Assembly: GCA_019429445.1 (NCBI GenBank)
Contig: JAHYIW010000006.1
Location: 1 to 64,000, forward strand
Source of the DNA: Desulfuromonadaceae bacterium
GTDB lineage: Bacteria; Desulfobacterota; Desulfuromonadia; Desulfuromonadales; JAHYIW01
Direction: 5' to 3'
Length of the DNA stretch: 64,000 bases
Below, piece after piece: positions 9,481 through 31,630 of the stretch. Below the pieces are notes generated by a model. That model did no database searches. It worked only from the letters and a program-made list of their open reading frames with translations, and was not told the origin of the DNA. Position numbers and translations under genes: made by a program. Positions within the stretch are counted from its first letter, which is position 1. Every line of letters starts with the position of its first letter.

Positions 9481-9483
9481 CGG

Positions 9484-10176
9484 TCATTTGAACCGGTCGG
9501 GCGGCAGGTTTACCGTGCTGGCGGCGCACACCGGTCGCAATGGACAGGGGGCGCAATCCGGATGGCGTTTATGGCAGAACTGTTTACACATCTCGACAAT
9601 CAGCGCGTGATACGCGGCATAAAGTTCGACATCCTCAGCGAGCTGCGTCATGAAGAGCGTGCGAATGAATTCATAGCGCTCACTCCCCGACAATAATCCC
9701 AGACGTGAAAAAAGCCGTCGGGTATAGGCATCAACCACGAATGTCGGATGTTTCCCGGCATAGAGCAAAATCGAATCAGCGGTTTCAGGCCCGATCCCCT
9801 TGAAAGCGAGCAGCTGACTTCTGACCGCTGCAAGTTCCCCCGCCAGCAGTGACTCAATCTGCCCCTGATGAACGGCGCACAGATGGTGCGCAAAAAGGTG
9901 CAAATACTCCGCCTTCTGGTGAAAAAATCCGGCAGGGCGAATCAGCTGTTCGAGCTCATCGCGCGCCATGCCGGAAATTGCCGACGCGGTCAGCAGGTCA
10001 TGGTCACGCAAATTATTGATTGCCAGCTCGACATTGCGCCAGGCGGTATTCTGCGTGAGAATCGCCCCGACGGCAACCTCGAATGGACTCTCGGCGGGCC
10101 ACCAGTGCAAATCACCAAAACTATCGTGCAGGCGGGTGAAGATTGCTGAAAACCGGTCAGAAAGGAGCTGTGTCAC
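9484..10176 (-). CDS. Endonuclease III-like HhH-GPD base-excision glycosylase with 4Fe-4S cluster
   Basis: The 230-residue protein (GTG start) opens with HWWPAESPFEVAVGAILTQN, characteristic of the COG2231 endonuclease III-like group related to MagIII. The helix-hairpin-helix (FKGIGPETADSILLYA) is followed by the GPD-loop aspartate in VVDAYTRR. A C-terminal C-X6-C-X2-C-X5-C set (from CHKRHPDCAPCPLRPVC) would hold the iron-sulphur cluster. It should excise damaged or alkylated bases. The substrate cannot be told from sequence, so I do not call it nth. The ribosome site is weak. Confidence 0.85.
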   Translation of the reverse strand: MTQLLSDRFSAIFTRLHDSFGDLHWWPAESPFEVAVGAILTQNTAWRNVELAINNLRDHDLLTASAISGMARDELEQLIRPAGFFHQKAEYLHLFAHHLCAVHQGQIESLLAGELAAVRSQLLAFKGIGPETADSILLYAGKHPTFVVDAYTRRLFSRLGLLSGSERYEFIRTLFMTQLAEDVELYAAYHALIVEMCKQFCHKRHPDCAPCPLRPVCAASTVNLPPDRFK

Positions 10177-10281
10177 GTGGCCAGTTCCGCCAGTCGATGG
10201 CAGGTCTGTTGAGCGGCATCGACACCGGCGAAGACTCCTGCATGGATCGTTACAGCAGCGCTGCGAATGGAATCAGCAGTG

Positions 10282-10494
10282 TCATGCCTGCCACAGCGTC
10301 CAGGATAGATCATTCTTGTTGGTGCTATGCGTAAATTTTGCCCCGCACACCAGGCAGCAGTAGTCTTGTTCTGTGTATCCCTGGGGTTTTGTTCCTTTGA
10401 AAATACGCGGCGCTTCAACGAGTTTCAGGTCCTCGTGAGGTTTTCCATTGCGTGTTTTTTTAGTTTGTTCTTCACATTGAGGACAAATTTTCAT
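10282..10494 (-). CDS. Small zinc-ribbon protein of unknown function
   Basis: A 70-residue protein starting MKICPQC. Two CXXC pairs, CPQC near the N-terminus and CLVCGAKF at about 45-52, suggest one zinc ribbon. The frame extends to 10641, but the ATG at 10494 has an AGAAAGAAGG ribosome site and matches the start of the zinc motif, so the upstream 49 codons are probably untranslated. It lies 105 nt upstream of the glycosylase gene on the same strand. Function not recognised. Confidence 0.6.
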   Translation of the reverse strand: MKICPQCEEQTKKTRNGKPHEDLKLVEAPRIFKGTKPQGYTEQDYCCLVCGAKFTHSTNKNDLSWTLWQA

Positions 10495-10647
10495 GATCCT
10501 TCTTTCTCGTTTTTTGCCGTAGTGCTGCCTGTGGAAACCGGCACAACAGGGACAACGACATACCTTTAACGCGGGAGGGGGAGAGGCGACAGATGTTCGG
10601 CATGGTACACGCTTCGTGGCATAAAAGATAGACTGTCCCAACCGCGA

Positions 10648-11706
10648 TCAGGTGATGCCGGCATATTCAAGGAACGTTACCGGCGGGCGATAGATTTCCT
10701 GTTTGTACAACAGCTCATGAATTTGTTCCGTATTGAAGTAATGCGCCTCAAGGGCCTTGCCCTGCTCCATCCAGAACCCGAATTGCGGCACGAACGAATT
10801 GTGCCGCACCGAATGGTCGATGGTCAGCCCCGCCAGGACGAAGATATTGCGGTGACTGCCATCAAAATAGTCGGTAATATACGACGCCATGCGATGAAAC
10901 TGGCGCCAGGTGTTGATATCGCAGATGCGCCGGTGGGGCTGGTTGGACGAAACGATTTCGGGAAAGAAATCGAAGACCGAGGCTTCGAGCATACGGAGCG
11001 GCTCAAGACTGTCGTGATCAAGGTTTTTTCTGAAGCTGAACGTGTCTGGCGTCAGGCGCTTGCCGATCGGTTGCGGCGTTTCAGTCAATTCTCCCAGGGC
11101 GGGATGATCGGTGATCAGCGCATGATTCATCGGGAAGATTTTCCCCAGCGAGCCCTCACCGGTCGATTCCCCCCCGACCAGGCGATTCAGCCTGAGCTGA
11201 ATCCGTGCTATGCTGCTGCGTGGTTTGCTGAAAAGATACTTATACGGAATTTCAATCTTGGCGGTGCCCCCTTCCCGAAAGATCTTGATTAATTGCGTGG
11301 CGCGTTGATAAATCTGCAAATACTCGCCGAGAACCCGCGTGAGTTTGCCACAACAGGGCGCAACATCGCCGTGGATGCGCTCGATATAGCCGATGCCATC
11401 TTCCTGCTGCGCACCGAGGTGACTGCCACCAATAATCACCAGATCGTTGCCGTGATGCGCCGCTGTTGCCAGACGGGTCGGGTCAAGCAGGGCGCCGACC
11501 CGCCCAAGATTAAACGAAGGACAGTTGAAAACGTAGCCGAAAAGAGCTTTTTTGATCGACTGGCCTTCATCTGAACATTGCCAGATCGCGGGAAGCGTAC
11601 CGGAAAAACCGGCTTTATCGGTCAAGTAACGGATTCTGCCGAAAAGCTCCATCAGTTCAATCGAGGGAAGATCGAGTAGCTTTTCGTCAGGTGGCGAAAT
11701 CGGCAT
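10648..11706 (-). CDS. Putative LCIB/C-like beta-carbonic-anhydrase-family protein
   Basis: A 352-residue soluble protein. The central stretch has a Cys (VFNCPS, about 62), then LVIIGGSHLGAQ (His about 96) and, 23 residues later, APCCGKL (Cys 118/119). This Cys-His-Cys pattern with GSHxG and CCG resembles the zinc site of the limiting-CO2-inducible B/C family, some of which are carbonic anhydrases. I am unsure of the assignment. The C-terminal half (RNIFVLAGLTIDHSVRHNSF) is unfamiliar. ATG at 11706 has a GGAG site; the frame extends only to a TTG six codons earlier. Confidence 0.5.
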   Translation of the reverse strand: MPISPPDEKLLDLPSIELMELFGRIRYLTDKAGFSGTLPAIWQCSDEGQSIKKALFGYVFNCPSFNLGRVGALLDPTRLATAAHHGNDLVIIGGSHLGAQQEDGIGYIERIHGDVAPCCGKLTRVLGEYLQIYQRATQLIKIFREGGTAKIEIPYKYLFSKPRSSIARIQLRLNRLVGGESTGEGSLGKIFPMNHALITDHPALGELTETPQPIGKRLTPDTFSFRKNLDHDSLEPLRMLEASVFDFFPEIVSSNQPHRRICDINTWRQFHRMASYITDYFDGSHRNIFVLAGLTIDHSVRHNSFVPQFGFWMEQGKALEAHYFNTEQIHELLYKQEIYRPPVTFLEYAGIT

Positions 11707-12051
11707 GGTCGTCTCCAAAAGCAAGCAGAGGATCTATCCGAAGTAATATATAACATTGTTTTAGTTTATTTGTAAAAATATTTATAATGGTCAGAAAAAA
11801 CCGCTGGTCCCCTTTTTGTTCCAGACATGATGGCGTCGCAAAAAGTCCGCCCTACTGCGTTACGCCGGTTTTTCAGGACCTCGACCTACCTGATGCAGAT
11901 CTTCGCCCCTGAAAAACCACCAGGCCTTGTAGGACAAATTTTTTGCTTAGCCATCTAATTCTTTTTTGCGAGTACATCAGACATGGTAGAATCACCGGGC
12001 AAAAGGACGGATCAACAGTGATGCCCCCGTAGACGGAAGTGAGGAGAACAC
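11707..12051. other. Intergenic region with MITE copy
   Basis: Contains an AT-rich stretch (about 11735-11790), likely the promoter of the LCIB-like gene on the minus strand, and the 148-bp repeat at 11830-11977. The rest leads into the CDGSH gene. No further gene is visible. Confidence 0.6.
11830..11977 (+). mobile_element. 148-bp MITE-like element, copy 1, with 8-bp target duplication
   Basis: Starts ATGGCGTCGCAAAAAG and ends with the reverse complement of ATGTACTCGCAAAAAAG, giving imperfect terminal inverted repeats. It is flanked on both sides by CAGACATG (11822-11829 and 11978-11985), a perfect 8-bp direct repeat. A copy of identical length (roughly 90 % identical by eye) lies inverted at 61293-61440. 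There is no coding capacity, so it must be mobilised in trans. Confidence 0.85.
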
Positions 12052-13764
<1,713 letters not shown>

Positions 13765-13765
<1 letters not shown>

Positions 13766-13786
13766 TGGCGTCGCAACAAACCCGCC
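13765..13786 (+). repeat. Fragment of the MITE left end
   Basis: Immediately after the purB stop, ATGGCGTCGCAACAAACC matches the first bases of the 148-bp element with small changes. No matching right end follows, so this looks like a truncated relic. Confidence 0.45.
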
Positions 13787-14013
13787 GCCTTCATCAGCTG
13801 TTCTTCACGCATGAAATGCTCCCTTGACGGGCCAGGAGATATCCATGCCCCCTGGGGCAGCCTATCAATTATCGCCCCCCCCCTCCCCGCGCCTCTTCAA
13901 AAAACTTCTCATCATTATGTATTCAAAGTTAAATTCCACATTGATGTTAAGGCTTGTTATGACAGGCACTTACATGCTATATTTCCATTCAAAATCTATT
14001 CAGAAAGATAGTT

Positions 14014-15372
14014 ATGCGAGAAGATTTAGAGACACGCGTGCTTGAGAAACTTGCCGCCGGCACAAAAACTGCCAGGCAATTGGCCAACGCACTGGACGTC
14101 AGCCAGCCGTCAATATCTCGATCCATCAGTAAACTTGAAAGGAACGTATTGGTCCTCGGCAAGGGTCGTGCGACCCAATATGCTCGCCCTCGTGTTGTGA
14201 GAGGGACAACGAGCACATTCCCCGTGTTCAGGATTGACCAAGCTGGCGACGCGCATTTGATTGGCCGTCTGCACACCTTGTTGGCTGGCCAGTACTGGTG
14301 GCACAGCGAAGAGAATACAGATAGCAGCCGTCTCTACAATTACCTGCCATGGTTCATTCAGGATATGCGCCCGGACGGCTTCCTCGGCAGAGCTTTTGCC
14401 AACAAAGAAGGAACAAACCTCGGCCTGCCTGAAAAGCTCAATGATTGGAACGATGATGACGTTTTGATTGCCCTGTCAAAGCGCGGAGAAGATCATATCG
14501 GCAACCTGGTCATTGGCGACGAATCCATACAGCGCTATTTAAAGTTCGCTCAGCAGAAATCTCGGGTCATTGCTGATCATGATCGACCGCATCTTTATCC
14601 AGTCCTTGCAGAAGAAGCCCTTGGAGGCGATCCTGCCGGGTCATCCGCAGGAGGTGAGCAACAAAAATTCACCGCCTCAATTCAGGATGGAGACGAGATC
14701 AGACACGTATTGGTCAAGTTCTCTTCACCGCTTCACACCCAGGAAGGCAGACGCTGGGCCGACCTTCTGATGTGTGAACACTGCGCGCTTGACATTGTCA
14801 ATGCAACGGGGATCGCCGCATCTCAAAGCAGGACACGGGAAACTGGCAATCGACTATTTCTTGAAGTTGACAGATTTGACAGGACTGGAAGTCTGGGGCG
14901 GTGCTCAACATTGTCACTGCGTGCAATTGACGGTGAATATACCGGCATTGGAGACGATTGGGCTCAATGCGCCGTTGCGTTACAGAAAGCAGGTGTCATC
15001 TCCAAAGAAGATGCCAAGAAGATGCGCTGGCTTAAAGCATTCGGAACCCTGATTGGTAACACCGACATGCACACAGGAAATCTATCATTTATTCGCATCG
15101 AACCACGTTTCTATACACTCGCACCTGTATACGACATGCTGCCGATGCTTTATCGGCCCGTATCTGGCGACATTCCGGAAAGGACCTTTAGCCCCACGGG
15201 GCCGACTGCAAATACGGCAGATGTCTGGGAGAGCGCCGTTACGTGTGCACTAAATTTTTGGGATACAACGGCTGAAGAGCAAGGCATTTCTGGAGACTTT
15301 AGAGTTATCTGCAAACAAAATCTTAAAACCCTTCACAAGCTCAAAGCCGGGCCTAAAATCATTGCCAGTTAG
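14014..15372 (+). CDS. yjjJ: HipA-family kinase, YjjJ type
   Basis: A 452-residue protein. An N-terminal winged-helix/HTH (about 1-60, QLANALDVSQPSISRSISKLE) is fused to a HipA-like kinase domain. The C-terminal lobe has the catalytic loop GNTDMHTGNLSF (D and N) and the metal-binding YDMLPML. YjjJ proteins are HipA-like Ser/Thr kinases that carry their own DNA-binding domain instead of relying on a separate HipB antitoxin. No hipB-like gene is next to it. Base composition is lower in GC than neighbouring purB, which hints at acquisition. Confidence 0.85.
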   Translation: MREDLETRVLEKLAAGTKTARQLANALDVSQPSISRSISKLERNVLVLGKGRATQYARPRVVRGTTSTFPVFRIDQAGDAHLIGRLHTLLAGQYWWHSEENTDSSRLYNYLPWFIQDMRPDGFLGRAFANKEGTNLGLPEKLNDWNDDDVLIALSKRGEDHIGNLVIGDESIQRYLKFAQQKSRVIADHDRPHLYPVLAEEALGGDPAGSSAGGEQQKFTASIQDGDEIRHVLVKFSSPLHTQEGRRWADLLMCEHCALDIVNATGIAASQSRTRETGNRLFLEVDRFDRTGSLGRCSTLSLRAIDGEYTGIGDDWAQCAVALQKAGVISKEDAKKMRWLKAFGTLIGNTDMHTGNLSFIRIEPRFYTLAPVYDMLPMLYRPVSGDIPERTFSPTGPTANTADVWESAVTCALNFWDTTAEEQGISGDFRVICKQNLKTLHKLKAGPKIIAS

Positions 15373-15838
15373 TTTCTTGAAAGCCCCTTGTAGAGAAGGA
15401 AGAGGGTAAAAGGGGCAACATCCTTAAAAGGGGGACGTAGTTAAGCTGGTTAACTTGAGTGTTCTGGCTTGAAAATCTTAAAAGCAGCTTCGCGGGTCGC
15501 GGCCCGCTGCCGCCTCACTCTTTTGCTGGGCCAAAAGAGCTGACGTCTTTATGACCCAAAAACTCTTGAATCGTGCAAACCGCTTTCAAACAAATGGCGA
15601 GTAAAAAAGTAACAAGAAGTTGCGGCAAGGGGGTTGGTTGGGGGACGGTGGCTGCCGGGGGGGTGGTTATCTGATTGGCTTGTCCCTGAGGTCGAGCCCC
15701 TCTGCTGCTCGTTCATCGGTTTTCTCCCATGCCCAGGCGATAAATGTCGCAGATGAAAATAAACTTGATCGATTAAAAGCGTCAACTAAAAACTCATCAA
15801 TTCCGTATCACTCCGTCCGCTCGGCGACTTGTTAGCCC
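15373..15838. other. Non-coding stretch between yjjJ and the toxin-antitoxin pair
   Basis: No gene supported. It contains a small hairpin (CTCTTTTG at 15518 with CAAAAGAG at 15532) and, near its end, one of the two direct repeats flanking the toxin-antitoxin pair. Short frames here lack ribosome sites. Confidence 0.55.
15784..15804. repeat. Direct repeat, copy 1, flanking the toxin-antitoxin pair
   Basis: AACTAAAAACTCATCAATTC; the first 15 bases are identical to the copy at 16404 on the other side of the TA genes. Confidence 0.6.
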
Positions 15839-16102
15839 CTATTCGTAATGCGTCCACATGCGCAGCACCTTCACGGTGCCGATCTCTTCGAGGACATGGT
15901 AGACCAACCGATGCTTGATATTGATGCGGCGCGAGCAGGCTCCAGCCAGGTCGCCGACAAGTTTTTCGTAAGGTGGAGGGGGTTGGAAGGGGTTCTCGAC
16001 CAGAATGTCGAGCAGGAGCCTTGCTTTCGGCTTCAGCCCGGCGGCGGCCAACTTCTGGGCGTCCTTCTGAGCCCGCCTGGTGTAGGCCAGTTTCCAACTC
16101 AC
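15839..16102 (-). CDS. YoeB/Txe-family mRNA endonuclease toxin
   Basis: An 87-residue RelE-superfamily protein: MSWKLAYTRRAQKDAQKL at the start, a central LVGDLAGACSRRINIKHRLVYHV and the C-terminal HY ending (WTHYE). These match YoeB/Txe toxins, which cut mRNA at the ribosome. The conserved catalytic region (Arg in RINIKHRLVY, terminal His-Tyr) is intact. It starts inside the antitoxin stop (4-nt overlap), the usual coupling. Confidence 0.85.
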   Translation of the reverse strand: MSWKLAYTRRAQKDAQKLAAAGLKPKARLLLDILVENPFQPPPPYEKLVGDLAGACSRRINIKHRLVYHVLEEIGTVKVLRMWTHYE

Positions 16103-16341
16103 CAGTCCAACGCCTCATCGCACTCCGCGACAGGAGTCTTCATTCCCTCAATGATCGACTCTCGCATGCCGGGAATGGAGGTGAGATAGAGGGTTTCCTG
16201 CACGGCCCGCCAATCATCTTCTGCAATCAACACAGCATTGCCGCGCTTGCCGGTGATCTGGATTGGTTCGTGTGATTCCGATACGTCGTCGAGGAGCTTG
16301 TAGAGAAGTTTTCGGGCTTCGGTTGCGGTAATGGTCGTCAT
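16099..16341 (-). CDS. YefM/Phd-family antitoxin
   Basis: An 80-residue antitoxin beginning MTTITATEARKLLYKLLDDV, the classic Phd/YefM DNA-binding N-terminus, with a toxin-binding acidic C-terminus. An AGGAGG site 5 nt before the ATG at 16341 decides this start over the ATG at 16362. It should repress its own promoter through the inverted repeat just upstream. Confidence 0.85.
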   Translation of the reverse strand: MTTITATEARKLLYKLLDDVSESHEPIQITGKRGNAVLIAEDDWRAVQETLYLTSIPGMRESIIEGMKTPVAECDEALDW

Positions 16342-16354
16342 GGTTGCCTCCTGT

Positions 16355-16374
16355 GCGTACATAAAAGCGTACGC
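16355..16374 (-). promoter_or_regulatory. Likely YefM/Phd operator
   Basis: GCGTAC and GTACGC form an inverted repeat with an 8-nt spacer, 14 nt upstream of the antitoxin ATG. GTAC-centred palindromes are typical of YefM autoregulatory operators. Confidence 0.6.
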
Positions 16375-16403
16375 CTATTCAGGGACAATGTCAACTGCGG
16401 GCT

Positions 16404-16424
16404 AACTAAAAACTCATCCATTTT
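16404..16424. repeat. Direct repeat, copy 2, flanking the toxin-antitoxin pair
   Basis: AACTAAAAACTCATCCATTT, matching the copy at 15784. The two copies are about 620 bp apart with the TA pair between them. Confidence 0.6.
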
Positions 16425-16487
16425 CGCAACCGCGCCGTTAAATCCGTCTTTTCAGCGTAAATCAGCGTCCCATTGCCTTTGTGCGCC

Positions 16488-18343
16488 TCACTCGAACTGA
16501 TCGAGAAAAATACTGAAGGTCAGCATCACCATCAACAGATCATTGTCGAAGGTCTGATTGATGCTGAAGCCGTCTTCCAGCGCGGCGGCTTTCAGGCGCT
16601 CAACGGTCTCGGGATTGAAGTAGTTCTGGCGTTTAATCCGCTCTGACGAGAGGTGATCGTTGATAAACTGGTGGTTGTACCGCAGCAGGTAGTCGCTCCC
16701 CGGCGCCACAAAGGCAAACTTCTCGCGATTGATGATCGGGGCGGGCACGACAGTGCGGGCGGCTTGTTTGAGGATGTGTTTTTCGACGCCTTGATGAATC
16801 ATCTGCGCGGGGGGGATAGCACGGACATAGTCGATCAGGTCGATATCGAGAAAGGGGTAGCGCGCCTCCACCGAGTTGGCCATCGCCACGCGGTCGCCGT
16901 GATCGGCCAGCAGGTGGTCGGCGATGCGGAGCTTGAAATCGACGTAGGAGCGTTTGTGAAACAGATCGCGCCCGGCCAGCTTGCTCCGGTTGACAATCGG
17001 CTGGCGGGTGCTGTCAAACTGGTCGAAGCTGGCGGCTAGCTCGTTTGAGTACAACGCCTCCTTGAGCGAACCGAAGGCGTAATAGTCGCGCTCGTAGAAA
17101 AAATTCGCATCGTCCCACAGCTGCTCGCGCAGATCCTGCTCAAAAAGCTGCGCCGGGCCGGGGAACGCTTCCGGCTGGCGCAGACGGTCGAGGCGATAAC
17201 CGACATAGCCGCCGAACAGCTCGTCCGCCCCTTCCCCGCTGAGAATGACCTTGTACCCGGCCCCCTTGACCATCGCCGACAGCGCCAGCGAACAGGTATT
17301 GTACGATTCCTTGAGCGGCGTTTCGGCATGCCAGACCGCCTGCGGCAGGCGGGTGCTGATCTGTTCCCAGTCAAAAACAGCCAGATGCCGTTGCGCGTTG
17401 ATGCCGTCGAGGGCAATATCCTGAAAGTGGCGTTCGTCGATTCGCGCCTGCTCAAAGCCGATGGAAAAACAATCCCAGTTACTTTGCGGGCGCAGCTTGT
17501 GAATCAGGCGCGCGATCAGTGTCGAATCGAGCCCGCCGCTGAGATAAAAGCCGACCGGCACATCGGCTTGCAGGCGTCGCTCCACCGCCTGGGTGAGGAG
17601 CGCGATGAGGCGTTCCTGAACCACTTCCGCATCAGCGACCGGTTGCACTTCCGTTGCCACCGGATAGACCAGATCCCAGTATTCATGCACCGTGAGCTCG
17701 CCGTGGGCGGCCTTGAGCAGGTGCCCGGCGGGGAGGGAGCAGACCCCCTGAAACATCGTCTGCGGACTGACCAGACCGGGAAAGGTGAAGATCTGATCGA
17801 GCCCGCGCGGGTCGATGGCGGGACGAAACCCCGGATACTGCAACAGCGCCTTGATCTCCGAGGCGAAGATCAGCACCCCGCCGTGAACGGCATAGTAGAA
17901 GGGGCAGATACCGACCTGATCACGGGCACCGATGAAGCGCTTGCGCTTGCTGTCGTAGAGGGCAAAGGCAAACTGGCCGCGCAGTTGCTCGACCAACGCT
18001 GCGCCGACCTCTTCGTAGAGGTGCACCAGCACCTCGACATCACTGCGGGTACGGAAGCGGTGGCCGCGTTCTTCGAGCCCGGCGCGTAATTCGCGGTAAT
18101 TGTAGATTTCTCCGTTGCAGATGCAGACCACTGAACAGTCTTCGTTATAGTGCGGTTGCTGGCCGGTCTCCAGGTCGATAATCGCCAGGCGGGTAAAGCC
18201 GAAGCAGACCTCCGGGCCGGTGTAATAGCCTTCACCGTCGGGACCGCGATGGGTCAGGGTGCCGGTCATGCGCTTCAGCACCGCCGCTGCCGGCCGACAG
18301 TCGGTGTTAAAGTCGAGTGCCAGATAACCGCTGATACCGCACA

Positions 18344-18344
<1 letters not shown>
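16488..18344 (-). CDS. asnB: Glutamine-hydrolysing asparagine synthetase
   Basis: A 618-residue AsnB-type amidotransferase. Cys2 (MCGISGY) is the glutaminase nucleophile; RLAIIDL and NGEIYNY are glutaminase motifs. The synthetase half has the pyrophosphate loop SGGLDSTL and the SGEGADELFGGY motif. It converts aspartate (or another carboxylate) to the amide using glutamine and ATP. Its ATG overlaps the PKS-NRPS stop codon by one base (TAATG), so it is translationally coupled to the megasynthase. It may supply Asn or amidate the product; which is not decidable here. Confidence 0.93.
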
Positions 18345-30340
<11,996 letters not shown>

Positions 30341-30371
30341 GACAATGCCTTTCAACGGGATCTGAATTGGA

Positions 30372-31628
30372 TTACTGCAGTGAACAATCGTGGATCGGCA
30401 CGTCTCCCTCAGGCAAAATGAAGGCACCATCCCTGACCTGCATCAGGTAAAAAGTTTCCCCTGCCATATCCCCGTTCTCGGTGAAATGAATGGCACCTTT
30501 AGCCAATTCCCAACTCTCCTGAAAACGGATATAGGAAAAGAGCGCGGAAGCTTCCAGCGTTCCGGTCTTGCGTACGGCCTCGGCAAAGAGGAGGATGCCG
30601 TCGTAACCCTCACGCGCCCAGAGATCGGGATGTTCCCCATACTTTTGTCGGAAACTGCTGTAGAATTTCGCGGCAACTCCGGTGTGTTTCGCTTCCACCG
30701 GAATGAGCTTTTGCGCACCTTGCGGGCCTTCGCCTGCAACGCTCCAGTTGGCCATCGACTTGAGTGGCGAAAGGATCTTCACCCCCTCCCCGGCGAGGCC
30801 GAGAACTTCCGGGGTACTGCTTCGAATCAGGCCTGAATTCCCGTAGAGATCAGCATTGATTCCGAACTCATGAATCTGTTTCAGCAATTGGGGCATCTGC
30901 TCAAAGCTGACGGTCAGATAAATGACATCAGCTTGTTCAAATTTGTCATCGACCAGCACCTGCCGGAAATCGTTAACCCAACTGGGGACGATCCGCTCCG
31001 TCGTCTCTTCCCCGCCGCGCGCCTTAAAGGCATTGATCAGCTCGGCGGAACTGCCTGTCGAATATTCCGACTGGTCCTGAATGATGGCCAGTTTTTTATA
31101 CTCACGGCAGGCCAGGTGTTTAGCCAGCGCTTCAATATAATCACTGGTGTTGAAGTGTGGACGTACGGCATGCTTAAACGAGTAGTTGGTAAGGGTCGGG
31201 GTCTCAACCCCGACCATGACATAAAAGAGATTTTTTGATTGTGTTGCAACGAGTGTATCGAGAGCCAGCCCGGAAAAATAGGAGCCAACCAGGGCATGAA
31301 ACGAGGGATCGCGACTGATCTTGCGTGACAGTTCGGCATTCAGGACAGCATCGCCGCGGTTATCAAAATATACCGCCCGCAGCGGTTTGCCACGCAGTCC
31401 ACCATTGGCGTTGATCTCTGCAATAGCCAGGTCCACCCCTTCACGAAAATAAACCGGCGGACGGCCAGTCAGGGTAAAGGGCCACAAAATGGCGATTTTC
31501 ACTTCCTCAACGGCAGCAACCTGAGTAGCGCGCTGGTCGATAATCCGAGCGTCACGACTGTGAATCCAGACTTGCCAGAGAATGAAAACGGCAAGCAGCA
31601 CAACGCTGTTGCGAAACAATTTCAGCAT
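30372..31628 (-). CDS. Periplasmic substrate-binding protein, Leu/Ile/Val-binding (Peripla_BP_6) family
   Basis: A 418-residue protein. An N-terminal hydrophobic segment (about 5-22) is followed by the type I periplasmic-binding fold: VKIAILWPFTLTG, FREGVDLAIAEINANGGLRG, LVGSYFSGLAL and AREGYDGILLFAEAV. Such proteins bind amino acids or amides for ABC importers, or serve as ligand sensors. No importer permease or ATPase is adjacent. It sits between the SPFH gene (2-nt gap) and the megasynthase (31 nt), so it is co-transcribed with them. The ligand is unknown; it could sense or buffer a pathway precursor or product. Confidence 0.85.
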   Translation of the reverse strand: MLKLFRNSVVLLAVFILWQVWIHSRDARIIDQRATQVAAVEEVKIAILWPFTLTGRPPVYFREGVDLAIAEINANGGLRGKPLRAVYFDNRGDAVLNAELSRKISRDPSFHALVGSYFSGLALDTLVATQSKNLFYVMVGVETPTLTNYSFKHAVRPHFNTSDYIEALAKHLACREYKKLAIIQDQSEYSTGSSAELINAFKARGGEETTERIVPSWVNDFRQVLVDDKFEQADVIYLTVSFEQMPQLLKQIHEFGINADLYGNSGLIRSSTPEVLGLAGEGVKILSPLKSMANWSVAGEGPQGAQKLIPVEAKHTGVAAKFYSSFRQKYGEHPDLWAREGYDGILLFAEAVRKTGTLEASALFSYIRFQESWELAKGAIHFTENGDMAGETFYLMQVRDGAFILPEGDVPIHDCSLQ

Positions 31629-31630
31629 AA

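Noticed and set aside
15820-16420. Integron attC-like site around the toxin-antitoxin pair (GTTAGCC and GGCTAAC)
   Set aside because: Core sequences do not fit RYYYAAC/GTTRRRY and the expected folded inverted-repeat arms are missing; simple direct repeats explain the flanks better.
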